Shown piece after piece: positions 43,361-54,649 of a stretch of 64,000 nucleotides of DNA (its first letter is position 1; each line of letters begins with the position of its first letter). Position numbers and translations under genes: made by a program. The notes below the pieces were generated by a model. It saw nothing but the letters and a program-made list of their open reading frames with translations, did no database searches and was not told where the DNA came from. This DNA is from Melitaea cinxia (taxonomy: Eukaryota; Arthropoda; Insecta; Lepidoptera; Nymphalidae). The DNA is taken from positions 12,496,125 through 12,560,124 of the forward strand of contig NC_059412.1 in the NCBI RefSeq assembly GCF_905220565.1. The letters run 5' to 3'.

Positions 43361-45776
43361 ATGGTAGATTGGGATTTGGTGTTGATATCGATTATTGCAG
43401 ATGAAGAAGAAGGTGCACAGGCTAATAATAGGGATAGAAGAAGATTTTGGGTTGATAATTTATGGAAAGAAAGGGAATCAAAGGGTGAATTCAATAATTT
43501 ATTTAATGATTTAAAATACGACGTGCAAAAATTTTATGACTATCATAGAATGGATTATGAGAAATTTCAAGCACTGTTGAATATATGTCGACCATATATC
43601 GAAAAACAGAGGACCAATTTTCGCAACCCCATTGAAGCCGATCAGAGATTATCCTTGTGTTTGAGGTGGGTAGTTAAATGATTGTATAAGTTTTATTTTT
43701 TCTTCTTTTATTAAATTTAAAAAAAAAAACAATATTTTTTGCCAAGTACAATCATGTATTGTAGACACATAATAACGATTTTCAAGTTTTTGCACTGATA
43801 AACCTTCTCACTGATAATCCCTGGATCTTTATTTGTTTTTACTTAATTTAGAGTACCTACTAGTTTAGATTAGTTTCGTATTCAGAAACTGCAGTTTTGT
43901 AGCCAGACCCTGAAGCAGCTTCATAGCCAGGGCCAGAGGCGGTACCATAAACAGACCGTGAAACAGCTTCATAACCAGAGCCTGAGGCAGTTCCATAGCC
44001 AGACCCCAAAGCAGCTTCATAACCAGAGCCTGAGGCGGTTCCATAGCCAGACCCCGAAGCAGCTTCATAACCAGAGCCTGAGGTGGTTTCATAGCTAGAG
44101 ACATCTTCAGATGTTGGAGCTGGAGTTCCCTCTATGTATTTTAATTCGGCGTCAGTTACCACATTAAATATTTGTCTCTTTATTTGGACCTGCACTCTTT
44201 CTGGTAGTTTTTTTACTGTGGCAGCCATTGTTTGAAAGAACGAATCAATGGGGTCCACCTCCTTTTTCGATTCAATGTATTTATTTAGTATTTCAGCAGT
44301 TGTTGTAGGTTCTGGTCTTATTAAGGAATGGCGTGAATCATTGGTCATTCGCGAAACTGAACGTTCATCATTATCATTGACAGCGGATTCTGCGAAAGAA
44401 GTCTGCGTATCCTCTGAAGAGGAGTCCAGATTCGAGGTTTGTTTTCTGTGCTGAATGAATTTTTTCAAAAACTCCAGCTCTTTTTCAAACTTGATAGGGC
44501 GTCGCTTTGTGTACGGGTCACCACTCTTTGTTTTTCTGTTATTCAGAGCTTTCCTAAAATTATTACGTATATTACCCCATATTTTCTGGCATTCTTCACC
44601 TAAAACAAAACATAAGCAGGTAAAATGGTATAGAAACAGAATAAGTAGGTAATGGGAAAAGGCCTTAGATAGTGACTAGGTTAGGGCACCAGCTGTGTTT
44701 ATGGGATTATATTGAGCTAATCTTTTTCTAAGTAGAAATTACCACTGGCATTACGGCTGACGGAAAAATATCATGAGGAATTCATAATTATATATAAATA
44801 CGTAAACTGTATTATTTAATTGACTTTGTTTAACTGTGCCCTGTCTTTCACTCTGCCTCACTTACCCCTAATTATATTATCTTTCAGATTTTTGATCACG
44901 GGAAGTAGCTTCAAGTCTCTAGGTTACAGCTATCGCATGGGGTTTAGTACAGTGCGCTCTATCGTACATGAAACCTGCCGAGTCATTTGGAATGCCCTAA
45001 GACCTAGTGTTATGCCAAAACCAACAAGGGAAAAATGGACGCGAATCGCGATGGAATTTGATGAAAAATGGAATTTCCCGAACTGCATCGGTGCAATAGA
45101 TGGTAAACATTTCAGGATAAAAGCACCTCGCAATAGTGGAAGTCTCTACATAAACTATAAAAAGTTTTTCAGTATCGTACTACTAGCGGTTGTGGATGCA
45201 AATTATAAATTTGTGATTGCAGATGTAGGATCATATGGACGAAATAGTGATGGAGGTATAATGCAAAACTCAATATTTGGAAAAAAATTGACTTCTAATG
45301 CCCTCGATATTCCCCCAAAAAAACGTTTACCGAGGACAGATCTTGAGTTGCCGTATGTTTTTGTAGCAGACGAGGCTTTTCCGTTAACCACAAACATTAT
45401 GAGACCATTTAGTGGCGATCGATTGACAGATGAAGCAATGAAAATATACAATTATCGTTTGAGTAGAGCCAGGCGTATCGTCGAAAATGCATTTGGTATA
45501 CTTCAAGAACGTTTCGAATTATGTCAAAAAGGAATTCAGGTTCAACCAAAATATGTTGATAATATCATTTTAGCATGTACTTGCTTACACAATTTCATCA
45601 TAGGTGGTACAAGCACAGAAAGCCAAAATATAGCAAGTGTAAGCATTAATTTAGAAAACGATAATAATATGAACAATGCATTAGATGGTATGACAGTACG
45701 GGAGATGTTTAAAGATTACTTTAGGTCTGATGAGGGCTCTATTCCATGGCAAAACGATATTGTAAATAGACATTAA
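43361..45776 (+). CDS. Harbinger B transposase, two exons
   Basis: Exons 43361-43665 and 44888-45776 (donor GTGGGT, acceptor CTTTCAG, phase 2) give 397 residues. It starts MVDWDLVLISIIADEE, has RRRFWVDNLWKERES and FYDYHRMDYEKFQALL in exon 1, and FLITGSSFKSLGYSYR in exon 2. The catalytic residues are in GAIDGKHFRIKA, DVGSYGRNSDGGIM and RRIVENAFGILQERF. The ENAF form of the last motif and the MVDWD start are shared with element F, so B and F form one subfamily. No disabling change is seen. Confidence 0.92.
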
Positions 45777-45956
45777 TACTGTGTTAAATCTGAAAATATA
45801 ATTATAGTGCAAAAATATTTACTTACCTGTTTTATTCATTTCTATTCCAATTCTTTTCCACGCATTGTTCTTCATTTGAGTGTTCATATAATGTTTTGAT
45901 GACATATTATATAAATAATCATAGTCTTGAACTAAAGTTATTAATTTTTCCTCCAT
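43860..45956 (-). CDS. MADF-BESS accessory protein of Harbinger B, two exons, with 8-residue tail repeats
   Basis: Exons 45956-45827 and 44599-43860 (GTAAGT donor, TTTTAG acceptor, phase 1) give 289 residues. The split MADF reads LITLVQDYDYLYNMSSKHYM and KNNAWKRIGIEMNKTG in exon 1, EECQKIWGNIRNNFRKAL in exon 2. The BESS-like part is DSFFQTMAATVKKLPERVQ. The C-terminus is a tandem array of about eight 8-residue units, GYEAASGS/GYGTASGS, encoded by a 24-bp minisatellite at about 43880-44100. Low-complexity Gly/Ser/Tyr repeats of this type could promote self-association. Antisense and interlocked with the transposase. Confidence 0.87.
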
Positions 45957-46579
45957 GTTGGAATAAAAAACGTAAAAAACTGGTCTCCGAAAAAATCACG
46001 TAGCACAGTCGTCAAAGACGCGGGCGCGAATGGATGGTCAATATTGGTGTGCATTCCCCGCTTCTCTACTCCCGCCGCCGCACCCCGCAGTATATCACTA
46101 CGAGCGCCGGAGTCCGTGGCATGCCGTTGCCTACCGCAGTATGCCACGGCATCCCGCCACGGGAGCCTGTGGCGCGTGTTGCGATAAAATCCCTTTCAAT
46201 GCCACGGCATCATTTTAAAGCATAGCAATTTATGTCGTATTTCTGTACCAGTACGGTTGAATGTCCATTAGTAAAAATTAAAATCTCTTGCCTTGCCGTC
46301 CCGGTCTGCGTAGGCCTTTACCGGATTTATTTTTGGCATTATCACAATTTTCCATTCGCTAATTCACAAAAATCCACCGTTTTTGCAAGAACTCGACTTT
46401 GACAGCTCAAATGTCAAAAAAATTGCTTCGATACACGCACTTTTTTTTCCGTTCGGAAATCAACTATGCCATAGACAACATGTAAATGACATTTTGTGGT
46501 CTCTACTAGGCATCAGCCCTTCAAAAAAAATATATTTTTAATGTGGTCGCTATATGATCACTGCCTCTCTAAGGGTTAA

Positions 46580-46757
46580 AATACTTAATTAGGTATAAAT
46601 AAACAAGGTAAAATAAGTAGTTATATCATAAAAAGACTACTATAAATAAATTTTAAATCATATCTTTACTTTAAATAATATGTGCCTAACAACTAGCTAG
46701 GTAGATAATCAATAAATTACAATTAAAATAACCACAACTTCATAGCTACCACAGTCA
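46580..46757. other. Short unique stretch between piggyBac 2 and Harbinger C
   Basis: AT-rich DNA that was the target of both elements; no gene is seen. It may belong to the older hAT copy. Confidence 0.5.
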
Positions 46758-46915
46758 TTAGGGCCGAAACACATAACGCAAACTGCTTATTTTTGCGGCG
46801 CCGCAACGCCAAAATCGGCAGTTGCGTTGCCGCGTTGCGGCGTCGCGAAACAGGGCATTATGGTAGGGCAACCATTTTCTCGTGATTTTTGAGTGTGGAT
46901 AGACGTCTCTCTGCG

Positions 46916-49430
46916 ATGGATCGTAATAAACTTATTGCTTATTTGTTATTAAGAAGACATTATTCTATCTTAAAAATACGGCAAAGAAGATACTGGATAC
47001 ATCCATTAAGTAAGGGTATGAATCCAAATGGCGAGTTCTTTTCTAAAAAATACGAAGCATTAAAGATAGACGAAAAAAAATTTGTTGCCTACTTTAGAAT
47101 GAGTATATCATCATTTGAAGAGCTATTAAGCGAGTTATCAAAATATATACAGAAGAAAAAAAATAAAGGAAGAAAACCAGTTACTGCTTTGGAAATGCTG
47201 GGCTTAACTTTAAGGTAAAACAAATAGGTTTCTTATTTTTTTTTTATTGATGTTTATGGCACTCGGAATCAAATGTTTAGTTTTATTTGTACCCCTGGCT
47301 TTATACACCTGTGGTACTAGCGGGGTGTCGATAAAAATTTTGCATCACTAGTGTTCATGGTTTGGGGGTACCTAGTGGTACAAAGCCAGGTTCAAATGAA
47401 ACAAGACAGAATCAAATTAAGCTTTTTGCATTATACAATTTTCTTACTTTAAGAATACTTTAATAGGCCTTAAAAAATGTAATGATCAATTTAAGAAAAA
47501 TCAAACTCCTCATCTTGTGAAACATAGGAAGTAGCTGACGTTTCGTCCAGTAAAAATGGTGAATTTATTGGACGTTGTTGGTTTGATGATGAGGTAGTCC
47601 TCTGTTCAGTAATCGAACTTCCAGGAGTAGAAGTGTGGTAGCCACTCTGAACCGTATTATCGTATCTCATAGTTGAATATCCTTGATTGTAACCCTGATG
47701 CTGATATTCTTGATTATAGCCGTGATGTGTATTTTGATGAATTGAAGGTTGAAGAATGTCGGTTAATATTTGAAGCACCCGACTTTGAAATATCAATGTT
47801 TGATTCTCATTTAACGATTGTAGAGATGGTAAAATCCCCTTGAAAAAATGCAAATGTCTATTCTCCGGTGTTTTTAATATTGCCAATAAATCTTCTTCAA
47901 TATCATCCTTATCATCTGCCTTTCGTTTTCGTGGTTGACTTTTATAACGAGGCAATGCCGTTATTTCATTCTCAATATCTCCTTCCGCTACGCATAAACT
48001 GGAATCAGTTGCATTTTGTGAAACCTTTTTCAAAAACTGTAATTGTTTATTCAAGTGATATTCTTTAATTTTTGCAGCTCCAGCTCCTGATCGATTGGCA
48101 TCTTTTAGTTTTTTTTGATATTTAGAAAAATTATCTTTTATGGCCTTCCACTTCTTGACTAAATCATTACCTGCAACAAAAAACTTCACAAGTGAAAAAT
48201 AGTAATAAAGACTAAAATTCCCTAGATTCCATTTATACTACATATAAAATTTGATATAACTTTCATAAGTACTTTCGGTCCATCCAATTTCATATAAATG
48301 GCTGGCCGCCGAAAAAGAATAATTTTCTGCTTTTTCTTGACTTAGGCAAGTTAAAAACTGATTGACTTTGCCTAGAACAACCATAATGTAAAATATTTAT
48401 TGAGTACTTCTTTGAAAAACTACCTGTCTATCTTTGAAAATCTATTCCTTTAGCAACACTATTACCTGCGCGGTTTGAGTTTGATTATACCTACATTTGT
48501 ATTATTTTATTATTTGCCTACTAATTATTATTTCATTTTAGATTTCTAGCAACCGGCAGTGACTTTAAAACCATGCATACGAATTACTTCCGAGGAGCAA
48601 GTACAATAGCAAAAATTGTAAGGACAGTTTGTCGCGCCATATGGAAACATCTATCAAGTCAAAATATACCTCCTATAACAAAACAGGTTCTAGAAGATGT
48701 CGCTATTGAGTATGACAAGAAAGCAAATTTTCCTAACTGCATAGGAGCTCTTGATGGTAAACATGTCCGTATTACATGTCCTGCGCACAGTGGATCACTG
48801 TTTTACAATTATAAGGGCTATAATTCAATAGTTTTATTAGCTCTTGTAGATTCTAGATATAGATTCATTTTTGTCGATATAGGAGCGTATGGCAAGGAAA
48901 GTGACTCCACCGTTTTCCAGAACTCTAAACTTTATGATTTGATTATGACACGCAAATTACCTATTCCTGTACCAAAGCCTTTACCAGGTTCTCAAAATGA
49001 AACTCCATTTGTTTTTGTAGGAGATGAAGCATTCTCAATTTCGAATAACGTCATGCGCCCTTACTCAGGAAAACATTTGTCGGTACAACAAAGAGTTTAC
49101 AATTATCGACTGAGTCGTGCCCGAAGATATGTCGAGTGCGCTTTTGGCATCCTAGCCAATAAATGGCGCATATTTCATCGATCTATGAATGTGCAATACG
49201 AATTTGCGACAGACATTATCAAGGCATGTTGTGTAATGCACAACTTTGTTTTGAATCGAGATGGAGTACAAGCGACCGATGACATTATCTTTGATGATTC
49301 TGATCTGCAAATGTTGCATTTGCCCACAGCAAATGAAAATAATTTAAGCCCACATCTAATACGGAATGATTTTTGTAATTACTTTTCCAGTGATGTTGGC
49401 GCCCTAAGTTGGCAATTAAACAAAATATGA
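46916..49430 (+). CDS. Harbinger C transposase, two exons
   Basis: Exons 46916-47214 and 48542-49430 (donor GTAAAA, acceptor ATTTTAG, phase 2) give 395 residues. It starts MDRNKLIAYLLLRRHY and has RQRRYWIHPLSKGMN and FVAYFRMSISSFEELL in exon 1. Exon 2 contains FLATGSDFKTMHTNYF, then the triad GALDGKHVRITC, DIGAYGKESDSTVFQ and RRYVECAFGILANKW. It is closest to element E (shared YVECAF, MDR start). The frame looks intact. The donor GTAAAA is weaker than in the other copies. Confidence 0.9.
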
Positions 49431-49943
49431 ATGTTCGTATACCTACTCAGTTCAAAATACAAATAATACCTTAATACATTTGATTCAAACTATTTAACAT
49501 GTTGTGAACTGCGAATAAACAATTTAAATGGCAATTTGGTTTTATTTATAGTATTTGTTTACCTTTTTGAATAAGAGCGCGAGAAAAAAATATAATTTTA
49601 ACTTAGAGAAAATCTTTTGCATAGGGCATTAAAATAAATGGTGTATTTCATATGATTAAAAAAAAAAGATACATGCTACTTACATTAAACTACAATTTAA
49701 ACCGCGGATCAGATTTTTACGTTTTTACTACAGTAAAAATTGTAGTTTTATTGTGAATAGTGATCGCGTAAACCTAAGACCAATGATATTAAATAAAACA
49801 AGTAGCAGATATGTTATAAGCGCGCGCGCTGTGAAGATTCAAATACGTCCCAATTGGGACGTCTTGTAATTAGTCTGCATTGAGCTCTATCACAAGCGTA
49901 CCGCATTGTAGGTCTCTGTGTACTTACCAAAAATAAATAAAAA

Positions 49944-50564
49944 ATGCCATCGTTTGTGTTTCGGAAGTGTACCAATTATGACTCTAAAGTAAACAAAATA
50001 CAAGGGATCTCTTACCACATGTGAATATGCAAAGAAACTTAGAATATTTTAGTATATTTCAATTATTTTTGCAAATTATCTAGTAACTAACGCAAGACGC
50101 CATGTTCAGGTGAAGAAAGAGAAAGCGATCTAGTTTTGACGCTAGAGCGATAAGGATGCGTGCGCTGCGACATAGATTAGTTAGTGCAGAATGAAATATT
50201 GATGTTAGCTTAAATGCCTACAGTTAAAGTTCAGTTGTTCTTTATGTTTACTTCGTTTTTATAATAACTATCTATTGTATGTAATGGACTAATGTAATCA
50301 ACATAAAAATAATTTCACTTTGTTCTTTTCTTTACTATTAAAGTATACATTATACTGCTAATTTAGGATTATTATTGTTTTTTCTTTTAATGAATTAGGT
50401 TTCCGACTGATCCGGTCAGACTACAAGTTTGGATAGCAATTGTTCGTGACAAAGAAGCGAATCAGGCTGGATACCATCAAAAATCAGCAGAATTTGTAGC
50501 AATCACTTCAAAACTACTAACAAATATGTTTCGAAAAAAGGACGAACACTACTCAAAAAAATGA
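49944..50564 (+). pseudogene. THAP-like two-exon fragment inside element C
   Basis: Exon-like 49944-50020 begins MPSFVFRKCTNYDSKV and ends ISYH, with a GT donor at 50021. The second piece, 50399-50564, reads FPTDPVRLQVWIAIVRDKEA and ends SKK before a TGA. The spacing ISYH-intron-FPTDPxRLQxWI is typical of THAP zinc fingers, found in P-element-type transposases and host DNA-binding proteins. However the first Cys of the finger and the later Cys-His pair are lost (EFVAITSKLL instead of the usual ICSxHF), so it is decayed. It lies in the gap between transposase C and MADF exon 1, in an insert that the sister elements lack. Confidence 0.6.
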
Positions 50565-50719
50565 TGTTCCATTTATAGAGGTAATACATCATTCTATAAA
50601 GTAGTAAGTATGTAGCAGCTGTGGCCTGCATTTTCATTCACGTTTAATTTGTTTGTTCAGCATAGGTACAATCTACTTCAATAATATGTCATTTTTCGAA
50701 AGAATTTTCTCTCACCTCC

Positions 50720-50930
50720 TAACCAGAGTTTCCCTCGATTTCCCTGGGATCATCATCAGATCTTGACTTGGTGACAATGGGACCACCTCGGAAGTATAAA
50801 CTTTCGACCAAAAAAATAATATCAAAATCGGTTCATAAACAACGAAGATGTCCGCGAACAAACATAACAAAAGCATATATACGGTCGAACTGAGTAACCT
50901 CTTCCTTTTTTGAAGTCGGTTAAAAATGTG
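50720..50930 (+). repeat. Repeat tail ending TTTTTTGAAGTCGGTTAAAA
   Basis: The end GTCGAACTGAGTAACCTCTTCC...TTTTTTGAAGTCGGTTAAAA resembles a 3' terminal sequence I recall as frequent in lepidopteran genomes. The upstream part has CCTGGGATCATCATCAGATC, related in reverse complement to the stretch at about 33870. No coding part. Confidence 0.5.
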
Positions 50931-51484
50931 TATTTTATTTCTTTTCTTTCATTATTAATTATTTCACTGTTAAAATTTTCAATAAATGTGATTTACTTTT
51001 GTAAGATGTTTTATTTCTTATCTATGTACTTTTGAATAGTTTTGAATCAAGTGTCCACTCTACGACTATAAATGTTACTCTATGCACAAGAAACGTTTGA
51101 AGTGCAACCATTAAAATTATAGCTATCTCTTTCAATTGCGTTTTATTTCATATCTTTTGGTTTGCTTATCAGTAAAACTTGCAAATGTGTGCAGTTTTGG
51201 ATTGCTGGGAGGTAATGATTTAAACACAGGAACAGATTTAAAACGTAAATTACTATGAACGTAACTTATCTTTAGTTCAAAATATCATTGCCTAAGACTA
51301 TATGTTACTACTTACCCAGTTTTGATTTTTCGGTTGAGTTTTTTTCCTTGTAATCAACATAGAGCTAGTTCAGACATGGCGGATTCCGCGCGGATGCAAA
51401 TCGCGCGGTTCTAAACGCAAGTGTTCAGACAGGCGCGGATGTACATGCGGAGTGCCGTTATTCGCATAGGGTGACAGTCCAATC

Positions 51485-53498
51485 ATGGAAGTCGAAGAAG
51501 CAATATGTGTGTACTTGTTGCTCCGTAAAAAAGAAAGAAAGAAGAAACGGCAGTATTGGGTGCATCCAATATTACGCGATCGGTTTACTCATGGTCAGTT
51601 TCAGACTTTACATCCAAAATTAAGAAGTTTTGAACCAAAATTCTTCAATTATTTGAGAATGTCGATAAATTCATTTGATGAATTATTAGAAATGATGAGT
51701 AAACAAATTGAATCTAATGATACCCATATGAGGTCAAGCGTGTCCCCAGAAGAAAAACTCGTGATCACATTAAGGTAAGATATTTATTTTATACGTCAGA
51801 ATATATATTTTGTACTATAGAAGACTGTGAATCGTCAGTGCTATTGCATGATAAAGGCGATGGAGACTCTCCTGGTACTATTGTAGAATATCCAGTGAAA
51901 TATCCTTGTGGGTTTGAATATTGTTGGTTTTGCCAAAATACTGCATTAGGCGTGTTTTGCTGGCTCGTGATTTGAATAGGCGATGGTAATTTCTGCCCTT
52001 TCTGTATTACCTGGAGCAATTCAATTTTAGTAGCCAATCGTTTATTTTCTGGAACTTTCTTTAACTCTTTATACAATGACATGCAAAAAAGTTTATCATC
52101 ATCATCTTGCTTTGACATACTTTCTTGTATTTGTCTTTGTATTTTATCTCTTGATTCAATACTATTTTCTAATATGTTAGCCAATCGCTCTTCTGAAGTA
52201 ATTTTAGTTTTCTTCCTTTTATTGGGTACCGGTTGTATTTCACGTGCATTTACAAAATTATCTAGCTTTTGGTCAATGTTCCGAATTTCTTCATTTTTGG
52301 CTTCATCTATGTTTGTGATAGTTTCTTTGTTTTCTATCGTCTTCTGAAGAAAAGAAAGCCGGTCGAAATACATGTATTTTGAACCTTTACATGCACCAGA
52401 ACCAGAAGGAATTGATTTGCCTTTCTTGAATTCCTTATTATAAGCATCACGGATGTTCTTCCATTTTTTTTGTAATGATACACCTGGAACAGAAATCACT
52501 ATCTTTAACAAATATAAATACAGTAGCGGTTAGGTAATTCAAGACACTCATTATGCTTTAACTAGCGGACCCGGCAGACTTTCAAAACGATACAGATTAA
52601 TATTTTATTTTTCAGATATCTGGGTACTGGTTGTTCCTTTGGAGAACTACATTACAACTTTCGTCTTGGCAAATCTACAATCACAGGAATTGTCCGTGAA
52701 GTATGTGAAACTCTGTGGGAAAAAGTCACAAAAAACGTCATGCCTGAACCCAGCGAAGATATATGGAAGAAAATAGCTAAAGATTTTGAAAAATATGCAA
52801 ATTTTCCCAATTGCATAGGCGCCATAGATGGCAAGCATATAAGGATTACAAAACCCAAAGATTCGGGTTCTTTGTATTATAATTACAAAACTTTTTTTTC
52901 CATAGTACTGTTGGCACTTTGTGATAGTAACTATTGTTTTACTTTCATAGATATCGGATCTTACGGAAAAAGTAGTGATTCTGCAATTTTTAAAAATTCA
53001 GCATTTTATAAAAGGTTAATAGAAAAGTCATTACACATACCAAAACCTAAACCAATATCTGAAACAGATCCTAAACCATTGCCATACGTCATAGTTGGCG
53101 ATGAAGCGTTTGGTTTATCCGAAAATTTAATGCGACCCTATGCAGGTAAAGGGCTATCATATGAAAAAAAAATATTTAATTACAGGTTATCAAGAGCTCG
53201 ACGTTTTATTGAATGCACTTTCGGAATTCTGGCAAACAAGTGGCGCATTTTTCATAGGCCTATAAACGTGAATATAGACTTTGCCGAAGACATAATAAAG
53301 GCCTGTTGCGTGCTACACAATTTTGTTAGAACTAGAGATGGTATACAGTATGAAGATACTTTACATACTGCGCCAATGAGTAATCTTATTACATTACATG
53401 CAGGAAGGGGTACACCATCATCATTAAACATTAGAGACAAATATGCTAATTACTTTGTGAATGAGGGTCGTGTAGAATGGCAAGACACGAAAATATGA
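51485..53498 (+). CDS. Harbinger D transposase, two exons
   Basis: Exons 51485-51774 and 52616-53498 (donor GTAAGA, acceptor TTTTCAG, phase 2) give 390 residues. Exon 1: MEVEEAICVYLLLRKKE, KKRQYWVHPILRDRF, FFNYLRMSINSFDELLE. Exon 2: YLGTGCSFGELHYNFR, triad GAIDGKHIRITK, DIGSYGKSSDSAIFK and RRFIECTFGILANKW. Closest to element A. The intron holds both the partner exon 2 (antisense) and a TAGCGGACCCGGCAGAC repeat motif at 52562. No damage is seen. Confidence 0.92.
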
Positions 53499-53905
53499 AA
53501 TTAAAATTGTTACAGTTCGCGCCAAATAACTAAACTCAAGATGGCGCGTCGCGTTGGTGGGTTGTACATATTACAGTTAATAGCTATACGTTACTGTGGT
53601 AACGTGATAGTTTTCCCGCGCTCGTTACGTACCGCCAAACAACGTTATACACATTTCAGTTATTTGGGGTGGACTGTCTATTACAAAACATGTAAACTAC
53701 CCTGGTAAAATGTATAATTAAATGTCTACTGACCAAAAAGAACCTTCTTTTCCAAAGAATCCTCATTTTCTCCAAAAATCTCCACCAGCTCCTGCCAAGC
53801 TCCGTTTTTAATCGTTTTGTTAGAATATTCTGCACATTGGATGTTCCACAAAGCAGGTCTTTTTTCCACCTCATCGATGAATAGCTCGGTGTCGAAGCGA
53901 TCCAT
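51789..53905 (-). CDS. MADF-BESS accessory protein of Harbinger D, two exons
   Basis: Exons 53905-53734 and 52483-51789 (GTCAGT donor, TTCCAG acceptor, phase 1) give 288 residues. MADF halves: FIDEVEKRPALWNIQCAEYS and KNGAWQELVEIFGENED in exon 1, VSLQKKWKNIRDAYNKEFKK in exon 2. Then a Lys-rich patch (NKRKKTKI), a BESS-like motif (DDKLFCMSLYKELKKVPE) and a Gln/Asn/Pro/Ser tail. The stop is 14 bases right of transposase exon 1, so the two genes are packed very tightly. Confidence 0.88.
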
Positions 53906-54649
53906 TGTCACCGTCCGATACGCGCGGCTTCCGCGGAGCAACTGAACGCCCTCTAGGTACGTCAAGTAAATAAAACCGAGCGGCGACCGCGCGAATTCAT
54001 TTTCTAGCGGTTGAGCCGCGCGGATTGTCAATCCGTGCGGACAGGTATGAACGATTTGTAAGGCGCTAATGTAATTAGGATCCGCGCGGTTCAACCGCGC
54101 GATTTGCATCCGCGCGGAATCCGCCATGTCTGAACTAGCTCATAAACGATCTCACAAATGCTTTTCCATGCTTCTTGTTTTATAAATTTGTCTTTATAGG
54201 TTTCGTCACTAGTATCCCACAAACAACGGTGTTCTTGAACCGAAGATATAAACAGATCGACGTCAACGTCAGACATTTTAATTTTAAAACTGCTTCTCGG
54301 TTGACACGTGTTGTTTGCAAGAGTGTTAGAAACAAACTGCATCCTTGTCAACAAGTATGACGTCATAACGCTGGAATTCACGTCGTGCGTTGCGGCGCCG
54401 CACCGCTATAGCGCACTGCCGATTTCAGCGGCGCGGCGCCGCAACGCGCTTATGTGTTTCGGCCCTTAGAGCGTGTCCACACGGCGCGTTGCGTTGCGTT
54501 GCGTCGTCGCAACGCAAATATTTTGACGCATAGCCGGCCACACGGGCGCTGCAGCGTTACTATGACGCAGTCAACGTTCCGTCGGCGCAGCGGCGACGCA
54601 CAGTTGCGGCAAGTATTTTGAAAAAAATTCGCAGTCAGTATAGCAAATC

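Larger units (their letters stand above)
43150..46317 (+). mobile_element. PIF/Harbinger element B, complete, inside piggyBac 2
   Basis: Ends AGGATTACGCAGACCGGGAC (43150) and, inverted, AGGCCTACGCAGACCGGGAC (46317), flanked by TTA at 43147-43149 and 46318-46320. Both subterminal regions (about 43165-43300 and 46090-46210) carry many copies of a motif like GGCATGCCACGGC, closely similar to those of element F. Interlocked genes: transposase (+, 43361-43665 and 44888-45776) and MADF-BESS (-, 45956-45827 and 44599-43860). Confidence 0.93.
40190..46575 (-). mobile_element. piggyBac element 2, with nested Harbinger B
   Basis: Ends CCCTTAGCCAGGCCTGGC (40190) and, inverted, CCCTTAGAGAGGCAGTGA (46575), flanked by TTAA at 40186-40189 and 46576-46579. 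The motif CCACTGCCT repeats near both ends. The transposase gene is on the minus strand (40619-42865). Harbinger B (43150-46317) lies in the upstream non-coding part. The left flank is the hAT remnant. Confidence 0.92.
51362..54141 (+). mobile_element. PIF/Harbinger element D, complete, nested in MADF exon 1 of C
   Basis: Ends GAGCTAGTTCAGACATGGCG (51362) and its exact inverse at 54141; the inverted match extends through GGATTCCGCGCGGATGCAAATCGCGCGGTT, about 50 bp in all. Flanks are ATA at 51359-51361 and 54142-54144, a 3-bp duplication though not the usual TWA. Interlocked genes: transposase (+, 51485-51774 and 52616-53498) and MADF-BESS (-, 53905-53734 and 52483-51789). Confidence 0.93.
47491..54276 (-). 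pseudogene. MADF-BESS accessory gene of Harbinger C, exon 1 interrupted by Harbinger D
   Basis: Exon 1 starts at 54276 (MSDVDVDLFISSVQEHRCLW, KQEAWKSICEIVYE) and is cut at 54145 by element D. It resumes left of D at 51361 with DYKEKNSTEKSKL and ends in a GTAAGT donor at 51315. Exon 2 is 48170-47491 with NDLVKKWKAIKDNFSKYQ, a basic PRKRKADDKDD patch, a BESS-like region (HFFKGILPSLQSLNENQ) and a tail with QGYNQEYQHQGYNQGY repeats. Ignoring D plus one 3-bp duplication, the two exons sum to 286 codons with a correct frame, so the gene was intact when D arrived. Confidence 0.85.
46761..54465 (+). mobile_element. PIF/Harbinger element C, with nested Harbinger D and other inserts
   Basis: Ends GGGCCGAAACACATAACGC (46761) and, inverted, GGGCCGAAACACATAAGCGC (54465), flanked by TTA at 46758-46760 and 54466-54468. 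Subterminal DNA has TTGCGGCGCCGCAACGC palindromes. The transposase is at 46916-49430 (+). The MADF gene (-) has exon 2 at 48170-47491 and exon 1 at 54276-54142 plus 51361-51316, broken by element D. An extra 1.6 kb with THAP-like exons and a repeat tail lies between about 49700 and 51300. The right TTA is at the same time the left target site of element E. Confidence 0.9.

Noticed and set aside
45941..46225. Open frames in the right end of Harbinger B
   Set aside because: They lie in the subterminal repeat array and overlap the start of the MADF exon in other frames.
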